Source of the DNA: Hyposmocoma kahamanoa
Taxonomy: Eukaryota > Arthropoda > Insecta > Lepidoptera > Cosmopterigidae
Length of the DNA stretch: 64,000 nt
NCBI RefSeq assembly: GCF_003589595.1
Contig: NW_020654422.1
Location: 10,872,269 to 10,936,268 of the forward strand
Reading direction: 5' to 3'
The translations under genes and the position numbers were made by a program. The notes beneath the pieces were generated by a model. The model had not been told where the DNA came from. It did no database searches and saw nothing but the letters and a program-made list of their open reading frames with translations. Every line of letters begins with the position of its first letter. Position 1 is the stretch's first letter. Below are positions 55,981 through 64,000 of this stretch, in pieces.

Positions 55981-56116
55981 AACACCAAAATACTCAATAA
56001 ATTAATGTACTTTTAGTTTCTGTAGTTCAATGATTTTTGGCGAGTGATAAAAGATGTTCTCGAATTTATTATTGAAGGACGGTTTGAAGATGGAATTTGA
56101 CCAGTAAGACACGGTT

Positions 56117-56270
56117 GTGCGTGAGCCGCGGCGCGTGACAGTGCCTCCTACAGGAGCGGAAGTCTTGCACGCTTCCGACTCAGGCGCACCGGCCGGAGAT
56201 CCGGTGCGACTTGCACGATCGCTGCGGCGTTCCGCCAACCGCCCACCGCCGTTCTTACAAATCACATTGT
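56117..56270. other. GC-rich coding-like island, strand unresolved
   Basis: About 150 bp of GC-rich DNA in an AT-rich setting. The plus frame reads 'VTVPPTGAEVLHASDSGAPA' then 'GDPVRLARSLRRSANRPPPF'; the minus frame reads 'GGGRLAERRSDRASRTGSPA' and continues past the island into AT-rich DNA. Neither has a clear start or splice signals. It could be an internal exon or another GC-rich MITE. Confidence 0.3.
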
Positions 56271-57952
56271 TACCATTTAAAATATGCAGTAAGAACATGT
56301 TCTTTTCTGAGTTTGTGGTCAGAAGTTAGGCAATGTCACACTCAAAAGGGATGACAAATACTGTACATTATTTTACTGGCGGTCTCGCATTCGATAAGTG
56401 CTTTAAGATAAACAGAGATACCACAGGTTCAGTAGGTGGCTTAGTTCAAAATAAGCATCGTTTCTTCTTTGACTGCATGTCGAAATTTATAAATTTATAT
56501 ATAATAACAAAAAATTGTCACCGCAGAATTTTTATACAATTTTACCAATAGAAACCGAAATAGTAGACTTAATCACTGATAGTATTGAACATTCTACAAC
56601 AACGAAGACGGTGAATAAAAAATAAAAAACTAAGAAAATTAACATAAGCAGCGGGCAAGAACTTCCGTAATACAAATTTTTGCTTTCGATAATTATTTAT
56701 TTTCGCTATTCTCCACCTGTGGCCAAAGGAGAACACATCATCGAACTGCTCCGTAGAGCAATTTGGTGTCGTGTCTCGTAGACTAAACAATGAGATCAGT
56801 TGGTCGGACAAAGCGGCTATGACGTCTACCAAACCTTCCACTCGGTAACAAAGACATCATTCAATCGACCGCTTGTTGAGTATCAAATTCGACGTGTAAA
56901 CTAGTCAAGTTACATGTTTCATAAAAGTTTACTATTGTAATGTAATTGGTCTCAAATAGCATGGATTTATACCCACGAACACGAACTCAAATGTAAGTAC
57001 ATAGTTACATATGATTTGATAGGAAGGGGTTGTGGAGATGCTAACTACCTACTACTGTGCTACTACTTAGTTACTTAGGTAGTACCTACTGTATATTAGG
57101 CCCTTAATCGGAAAACTTTCCAAGACATGTAGAAGTACAAACAAATAAGACCCTCTCATTAAACTCGTGTAGATACATAGTTATACGTAAATTAACGAAA
57201 CGACGAACATTAACCAATTTACGAATGTTGGGAAATCCTATGTAGACTTATCAAACGGGCCATTCGCGCTACTATTTGAGTTTGTCCTTTTACGTTGTAT
57301 CTTGCATAGATTATTTGATAGTCTTCTCAAATTTGTAAATTACAATAGTTGTGCATATTTATAGAAGAGACGTTAGGTAGGTAGTAATGCACATTTGTGA
57401 TTGGATTCAAGAATTATACAATCTCTATAATATTGCCTGTTGCACATATGGCACATAACAGTGTCTCAACAACTCAAACACACGATATAAGGTATTGCTT
57501 TGAAAATGAATAAACCTCATGGTTTCTAGAAAGTGCTGTCAGTCGGATTTGAGGGTGAAAGAGACGGTATGAGGTGAAGTAACGGATGAATGTCCGTGGG
57601 AACGGCCACCACTTCCGGCGCTTTGCTGCGCCTCGCCACTCTCAGGTATTTCCTTCAGTTAGGGTGACCTGGAGCACGGAAGGTGAAGCAGATATTTACT
57701 ACCAAAATCTTGCTTTTGTTTAATGTCACATACCGTAGAAAAACCTATTTAGTTTCATTTATGAATACAACTTTTATTACTAATGCTGTCTAATATCGAA
57801 TTACAGTAATCTACATAATCGTCGTACATTATTTCAATTAACTCTCTCTATTCAGAGTGTGAACTTGTAATGTTTTTTTTGTAAATTCGAGTGGAATTTA
57901 ACTATACTGTATACTGTGAAAAAAACAACAAGTGGATAGTAAATTGTGGCCG
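56271..57952. other. Non-coding stretch
   Basis: AT-rich. A GC-rich patch at 57590-57650 ends in ctcag followed by gtattt, which could be a splice donor, but no exon frame can be defended. A minus frame at 56569-56841 has background composition. Confidence 0.4.
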
Positions 57953-58180
57953 TTACACTTTAATATGAGACCATCTAATAATACTAATAACAATAATAGT
58001 GGTAGTAATAGTAGTAGTAGTAGTAGTAGTAATAGTAGTAGTAGTGGTAGGTAGTAATAACAATAATAATAATAATAATAATCTTTTAGGCCTTGGGAGA
58101 GGCGAGAGTTTAAAATAAATACAATAATAATAATAATTATTATTATTATTACTATTATTATTATTATTGATTATTTTCAA
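57953..58180. repeat. Compound trinucleotide microsatellites around a conserved core
   Basis: (agt)n and (aat)n runs, then 'ttttaggccttgggagaggc' 'gagag', then (aat)n and (att)n. The core 'ttttaggccwtgggagaggc' recurs at 60623-60642, so the microsatellites belong to a dispersed repeat and are not random. Confidence 0.8.
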
Positions 58181-59168
58181 GCAAAAGATCTCATTTTACA
58201 TATACATTGTGACTAACCAGTTGCACAACAGGATCATATTGTCATGTTGCAATACCTTCTAGTTCACGTTCGTATCAAAGGAATCACAAAAATAATATTA
58301 TATATCTATGGAATTACAAGACGAAATACAATGTTATACTTCTTACTTATTCAAAATACAATGCCCAAAAAACACGAAAACTAAGACAAAGATGAAATAA
58401 TATTTCCGTTATATGGCCAATGGAATCCAATGGACTATGGCTAAACACCCGTTCCACAAAAATCGTGCTCGATCAATGCCAAAATTCGCATTCAAGATCA
58501 ACTTACTCCTTCAAGTTTGTTTGAGATTAAGCGGATAAAACATAAAATAAACTTGTCTACAAAAGAGCATATACGTAAGCTAAAATATAAGAGAACTCTG
58601 TTAAGACGACATATTGAATTAGTACATTGACCGCACTTGCTTGTGGTCTTGCTGTTATCGACCGGAAGTGACTACGACGGAAACACGCAATCTCGACCAA
58701 TTGGACGAGCCTGTCACGCCGACTACGCATGCTTCCTTGCGCTCTACTTTCCTAACGCACTCCTGCGAACACCATCATCAGCTCTTTATAGACTTTAAAC
58801 TTTTTAAAATCGTTTAGGATAGGCGATTATTAAACAGTTTTGTGCTACACTGAACTCTCAATTACGATTGCAGTTGGGTACAATATAATAAGTACAGAAA
58901 AAAGTTGTATTAGTAGGTACAATGACATCGATTCAGGAAGCATAAGAAAAATTACTGCAGCTCGCAAGAAGGCATTTCAATAAATCTCTTAAGTAATTAC
59001 TAGTAATTAATTACAAAAAAAATAAACAAACTTTCCTGAATCGTATTATATATATAGGTACTTAGAAAGGAGGAAGTTTTCAAACCTCCGCACTTGCGTT
59101 TAAGGTTAGGAACTTACAAAACTGTGATCATTGATGACGTGAGGAGGAAATGTGGTAAAACAAATACA
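58181..59168. other. Non-coding stretch
   Basis: AT-rich, with a GC-richer part at 58660-58780 lacking a long open frame. Confidence 0.45.
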
Positions 59169-59369
59169 ACACTAGGGAAACCCTGTGTCGCGGGTGCCAC
59201 CATGAACACACCCAAACTCACGAAATATATAATAAATATATAACAAATGTAGTATAAATATATATATAATAAATGTAGGCCATACAAATATTTCTCCCGG
59301 CCCGGGAATCGAACCTGGGACCTCTGCGTGGCAGTCCGGCTTGATAACCGTTCGGCCACGGAGGCAGTT
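59169..59369 (-). mobile_element. tRNA-derived SINE, family C, copy 2
   Basis: Minus strand 'actgcctccgtggccgaacg' with box A TGGCCGAACGGT and box B GGTTCGATTCC, then 'tatttgtatggcctacattt', an AT-rich internal part and 'ggcacccgcgacacagggtt'. aaataca occurs on both sides (59162-59168 and 59370-59376), a possible target duplication. Its tRNA head is better preserved than in copy 1. Confidence 0.88.
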
Positions 59370-59376
59370 AAATACA

Positions 59377-60539
59377 TCGCAGCCGGTCAATAAATGAAGT
59401 TAAAACATAATTGTTACGATTTCGTCACACAAATTTGTATACGCAAAACAGATACAACAAACAAGAGCACCAGTAAATAACAAGATAATATGTATGTTTT
59501 TTAATTGTCCGTACAAAACGAGGCGACAAACACTTTATGGAAGACATTGACACTGAAACTCAATCTAATATACGATAACTTTTCGTATAAGTACTTATTC
59601 ACTAAGCGGAACCGGCAGTCTACACCATGACCATCGTAATGTGAGCCTTATTGCCTCTTTTCATTCGAGTTAACAATCTTAGAGAAAGCAAACTGAACGT
59701 TCCATAAAGGGTCTAAATTAAGTGGTCCTTAAATTCTGACATTGACCTCTACAGCGTTAGGCGAGGCCTCTCTCTGATCATTCATATTCATAGAGGCTTC
59801 AACTGCATATTAATAAAGCGGAGATGAGAATGGAACGACAACGTTTTATCTACTCGTAGCCAAATGATCCTTCAAAAGGTTATTTAAAGGATCGTTCGGA
59901 TACGAATTACGAAATATTGTAAACCATTTTAACCCTTTAACGTTACTAAGTAACCAATTCCGTTCCTTAATTGTAAATACCTAATAAATCTCGATGTATT
60001 TCTGAATTTTCAAGGTTCTACCGCCATTTGTACGGAAACGAAAAAAGGTTTGAGATTTTTTCAACTGTTTCTTTTACGACGACATGTTAATTCCTAGTAA
60101 ATCAAGCTCAGCATAACATAGTATTCGTGTGAGAAGTGGAATCGTCTATTCCCCGCAGTAGATTGTTATACTATACCTAGATAATATGAAAATAATTAAT
60201 GAGTGTGGTCTGTGGGCTGTTAGGCTAGATAGAAGTTCCGCGTGACCTTCAACAGTGTCCATCTGTAAAAAACGTGGTCCACACACGAGCGAGACAAAAA
60301 ACAAGTAAAAATAACGTGTGACCGGAAAGTCCAGAGTCGTCGTTTTCGGAATAACACTTGCGGAACCGGTTCGGTTCTCGACGCCAAATATCAACACGTT
60401 TCCTTCCTCCTATACCTAAATGCAAGTTCAACGATTTAAAACATCCTAAGCCCTTCATAATAATGTTCATAACAAAGAAAATATTAATTATATTTATTAA
60501 CCATTCAAGAAAAGTTAATGTTAGTTAGTTTAAATAATA
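59377..60539. other. Non-coding stretch
   Basis: AT-rich. Overlapping minus frames at 60146-60470 have ATGs but no domain or codon bias that I can support. Confidence 0.4.
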
Positions 60540-60680
60540 ATAATAATAATAATGATAATAATAATAATAATGTGCCATAGCCGGGAAATACCGCCTCTCC
60601 CATTTAAAAATTCAAAATTAGTCTTTTAGGCCATGGGAGAGGCGAGAGATTAAAATAAACATAATAATAATAATAAGTTT
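60535..60680. repeat. (aat)n microsatellites with the 'gggagaggcg' hairpin core
   Basis: (aat)n at 60535-60570, then 'ataccgcctctcccat' and 'atgggagaggcg', which can pair with each other, then 'gagattaaaataaacataat' and (aat)n again. It matches the core at 58083-58120. Confidence 0.8.
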
Positions 60681-60918
60681 ATTTCTCACCACAATATACA
60701 AAATACATTGGCATAATATCCAAAATAAAATACATAAAACAATAAATTATACTGTGGGAGACTGGTGCCTAAACTAGACGTATGATCTGTATTTCAGGTC
60801 ACCAGGACTCCACCCCTTGGAAGATACTTGTTATTTTGAAATATGTACCAGTACATTGACAATTGTAGTAACTAACTTATCTATGTATTAAGGTAAATGT
60901 GAATAAACAGTGAAATAT

Positions 60919-61227
60919 TTTTTTGTAGCAGTAGAGCTCCTTGTGAAAGAGTTCGTCCAGGGTAATACTGCCACCTTACCTATTTCTGCCGCCAAGCAGT
61001 AATGTCAGCATTACTGTGTTCCGGTTTTGAACGGTAAGGGTGCTGGTGAAATTACAGGCACGTGGGACTTGTCAACTTATGTCTCAGGGTGACGTACGCA
61101 GTGGTAGTGCTCCTCAGAACTTTGCAATTTAAAGCTCTGAGTGGCATTGTAACTGTTATGGACAGACGTGTTGCTTACCATCATGTGCACGACTTGTTCG
61201 TCCCGTCACTTGATGTTATAAAAAAAA
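60919..61227 (+). mobile_element. SINE family A, headless, with target-site duplication
   Basis: Runs from 'gtagcagtagagctccttgt' to 'cgtcacttgatgttataaaa' plus A run. gaaatat lies on both sides (60912-60918 and 61228-61234). The duplication indicates that this headless form was itself inserted by retrotransposition, or was truncated on insertion at the same boundary as other copies. Confidence 0.88.
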
Positions 61228-61483
61228 GAAATATGTAGAATAAGCATCAAATTGCTTCAAAATTTCAGGAAACAATTGGCGAACAGATACACCGGCAAAT
61301 CCTGTCATCGCAATGGCAAACATGTCCCACACCTCAGCATGGCGGCTAATACTAGTGGCGCGGGTAACAACAATAACTTTTGAGTCACAATAATATAGCA
61401 TTATGCCATCGATACGATAAGAAGAAGACAGATTCTCGGTAGGAGCAATTTGGTGAATGAACTTTTCCAAATTCTTTTGCCCT

Positions 61484-61660
61484 GGTCGTATTCCAGAACT
61501 ATATTCAATGCTCAAGTCAGGATTTGAGCAGACTTGAGTATGATTTCAAGCACTGGAAATACGACCCTAATGGCAAGGACTTGAGTATGATTTTTAGTGC
61601 TTTGAATTATACTCAAGTCCTGACTTGAGCATTGTGTAGAGTTCTAGAATACGACCCATA
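61484..61660. mobile_element. MITE 'gggtcgtattccagaac' family, copy 2
   Basis: Outer ends 'ggtcgtattccagaacta' and 'tctagaatacgaccc'. Internal 'aatgctcaagtcaggatttg' is matched by 'aagtcctgacttgagcatt', so the whole element folds back. A further internal 'aatacgaccctaatgg' matches the right end of copy 1, suggesting a tandem or nested structure. Confidence 0.82.
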
Positions 61661-61969
61661 GTACGGGGAATTCTCTATTTGTAACTAGGTAATTAGTGTG
61701 GTTGTCAGATACATTATCGTTATAATTAAGTTTTTAATGAAAATTAGTGACACAAATAACATCGATTCGAGAAACAATAATACACTGGCTGTTCGTGACA
61801 GTGATCTTTTCAAAGTCACAAATCCATTTAAGGGGCAAAGTATACGTTTGTGCAATAAGATCGCAGTTGATATAAACATTTGCCATTTACGAAGTTTAAA
61901 ACTATCGTGACCCAAAGTTTATTATATAGCTTTTGCGTACTTAGTAGAACCTATCTATCACAAGTATAT

Positions 61970-62969
61970 TCTATCACGTCATACACTCGTATGACGATCC
62001 ACAAACACTTGATACAAAATGTTACAAAATGTTCCTTGTGTGTTCCGATCAGCTATCTATTTAACAGTTTCTTGTTATCAAGCACGATGCCCAAGGTATG
62101 GAAGCGTTCCTTAATTGTCCCCATTTTTAAGAAAGGAGACAAACATGACATCCGGAATTACCGAGGTATTTCAAAATTATCTATCATAGCTAAATTATTT
62201 GAAAAAATAATTTACGATAATTTGTACCCTGTTGTTAGACCTCATTTTATAAATGAACAGCATGGATTTGTCAATTTACGTTCGACTGAGTCGAATCTTT
62301 GTGAATTTCTTGACATTGCTCTATGTAGTTTTAACGATGGTTATCAGGTGGATACTGTGTGTACCAATTGTTCTAAAGCTTTCGATAAAATTTCTCATAA
62401 TTTATTAATAAAAAAATAGAATGCATCGGTATACACGGTAATCTACTTCAGTGGCTTGAATCGTATCTCCGCGACAGGAGCCAAGCAGTTGCGATTAAAG
62501 GGTTCACTTCCAGTTTCATCCCTATTAGTTCCGGTGTTCCCCAGGGATCTCACTTAGGACCTCTCCTTTCTCCTTTTCTAAAACGACGTTAAAAAATGTC
62601 GACATGATCGAAAGAGTGCGAAATAAATTTGTTAAAAGATTGAAGTATAAATATTGGAAATTTAAACCTACAGAAATTACGTCTTTGCAAAAACGAAGAG
62701 AGCTTAGGGATCCAATTTTTCTTTTCAAAATTATTAATAATCACATTGATTCTACTTATTTATTAAGCCAAATTTCATTAAAATATCCTAGACCCAAACT
62801 ACGTCCGCGAGGCCTATTTGCAATATCTTATTGTCGCACTAATCATTTTAAAAGTGGATTCCTAGTACGGGCTTATACACAATTTAATAATGAATATCAA
62901 GAAATTAATAAATTTCACAATAAGCCATTCCGGTTCGGATCTGCCATTAGGAAGCTTTTATTTTATTAA
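61970..62969 (+). pseudogene. CR1/Jockey-like RT with its catalytic segment deleted
   Basis: The plus strand encodes 'MPKVWKRSLIVPIFKKGD', 'IRNYRGISKLSIIAKLFEKI', 'EQHGFVNLRSTESNL', and a motif A whose first Asp is changed ('TNCSKAFDKI' where DFSKAFD is expected). After a slip in an A run near 62415 comes 'GNLLQWLESYLRDRSQAVAI' and 'SSGVPQGSHLGPLLF' (motif B). The sequence then jumps near 62585-62605 from 'LNDVKKC' to 'MIERVRNKFVKRLKYKYW', the C-terminal region, which is open to TAA at 62967-62969. The FADD/YADD box that should lie between is absent. The 5' part of the element is missing as well. It is dead. Confidence 0.85.
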
Positions 62970-62984
62970 CATAATTAATAAATG

Positions 62985-63062
62985 ATCGTAGGAATTTTTC
63001 TTAGTGTTCGACAGATATAACAAACTAGTGGAGTGATTTCCCGTAACGTAATTGAATATCAT
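62985..63062 (-). repeat. End fragment of the tRNA-like composite element
   Basis: 'ggaatttttcttagtgttcg', 'ataacaaactagtggagtga' and 'taattgaatatca' match the inverted arm of 10455-11165. The cassette itself is absent. It follows directly after the CR1/Jockey-like C-terminus. Confidence 0.75.
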
Positions 63063-63699
63063 GGTGGTTGATCATCATGTTATACAATAAATTTAAATTA
63101 TAATTACAAGTGATTTATAATTTCTTGCTTAGTGGTAATTATTATGTTAGTTGGTTATAATTATATACTATATCCATTGCATTGAAAAGGTGGGGTTTTT
63201 GTTTTTGTTCGATAATAAGGGTTAAAATTATTCTGCTTCAGACTTGTTGGAAAAACTTAGCTGGATAAACGTGAAAATCTGAACCTCAGTATCGGACTCC
63301 CAGTTCTTATTCTTAAACATACATATCTACCTATCGATACATCCTTACACAGTTCAAGCAAATAATCAGTCAGGGGATGGTAAAATAAGTTAAGTATTTG
63401 AAACTTTTGAATATATATTATTATTGATATTGAATTTAAGCAAATGTGTTGTGGGTTTAACTCAGATGTGGCATGTTTCTGACACGACTGTAACTCTGAA
63501 AAGTAAACAGGATACGGAAGTCGTATGTAACGAACATGCAAACTAAACCGATTTATCGATTGCCGTCCAGCAATATGGCCGCGGTGCAGAGACGAACTGG
63601 GCACTTCGTTGATATTGCGCAGAATTACACGTAAATATAACAGAACGAGTGTTAACCTAATACCTCGTTGATATGGGCAAAAGATACTCTTTATGTCAT
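63063..63699. other. AT-rich non-coding stretch
   Basis: No gene recognised. The 115-codon minus frame at 63257-63604 shows no motif or compositional bias. Confidence 0.45.
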
Positions 63700-64000
63700 T
63701 TCACGAAATGGACTAGGGTAACTCGAGGAGAAATGGACCACATTTCTTTGAAGTGTAGTAACTTTTTATCCTTAAAATGTAAATAAAACACTTTGGTATA
63801 ATATAAATTTACTATAATTATTCAACATTTTTTTACCATTACCATTGTACGAGATTGTTTCTAAAACGCTAAGAATTGAGATCCAAAAAAAAGTACACTC
63901 GGTCCATCTCTCCCATACTGTATGGGTGAGTTGGACGACCCAATAAGGAGAGATGGACTTAGCAAAAATATGTAGTCATTCTTCATAAAAAAATAACTGA
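63700..64000. repeat. Part of an unnamed repeat with 'gagatggac' motifs
   Basis: 'gaggagaaatggaccacatt', 'cggtccatctctcccatact' and 'ggagagatggactta' are variants of one motif on both strands. It resembles in style, but not in sequence, the motif region at 42.9-44.3 kb. The window ends within it. Confidence 0.4.

Noticed and set aside
57953..58180. Low-complexity protein (Asn/Tyr/Leu/Thr runs)
   Set aside because: Translation of trinucleotide microsatellites.

Overview
The window looks like nuclear DNA of an insect, most likely a moth or butterfly (Lepidoptera). Grounds: an AT-rich background with long stretches free of open reading frames, a dense mixture of old and young transposons, RTE-, R1- and CR1/Jockey-like non-LTR retrotransposons, a mariner element, tRNA-derived SINEs and many small inverted-repeat elements. 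No prokaryotic gene organisation is present. No complete host gene can be demonstrated; a few GC-rich, coding-like islands (about 10.2, 12.0, 29.0, 45.9, 46.4 and 56.2 kb) could be isolated exons. The species assignment is inference from general features.

Layout. 0-1 kb: a decayed CR1/Jockey-like reverse transcriptase (RT) fragment and a palindromic small element. 1.6-5.6 kb: a candidate inverted-repeat DNA transposon that holds a ~100-bp minisatellite and a nested, 5'-truncated RTE retrotransposon with an open RT frame and a 15-bp target-site duplication (TSD). 7-12 kb: interspersed repeats, a candidate terminal exon, a composite foldback element carrying tRNA-like cassettes, and a SINE copy. 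13.45-14.70 kb: a decayed mariner with perfect 19-bp terminal repeats. 15.9-17.6 kb: a diverged direct duplication that serves as an 'empty site' for two insertions, one with a Penelope/hammerhead-like motif. 19-25.5 kb: SINE and interspersed-repeat fragments. 26-27.9 kb: a decayed RTE copy. 30-38.7 kb: SINEs of three families. 39.9-42.3 kb: a second open RTE copy of the same family as the 26-kb one. 42.8-44.3 kb: a region with a recurring short motif, interrupted by a second tRNA-like composite element. 47-48.1 kb: a cluster of a hammerhead-like repeat, a MITE and a full-length SINE with its tRNA head. 50.5-52.1 kb: two GC-rich MITE-like palindromes. 52.3-55.7 kb: an R1-clade retrotransposon with both ends, polyA and a 16-bp TSD, but with the whole RT core deleted. 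59-63 kb: SINEs, a MITE and a CR1/Jockey-like element that also lost its RT catalytic segment.

How the parts work together: the elements are parasites of one another and of the host. The open RTE copies lack most of their endonuclease, the R1 and CR1-like copies lack RT, and the SINEs and MITEs have no genes, so nothing in the window looks autonomous. Non-LTR machinery encoded elsewhere presumably mobilised the SINEs. The most unusual items are the foldback element with 73-nt tRNA-like cassettes, the RT-less R1 copy, and the small hammerhead-like insertion with a clean TSD.
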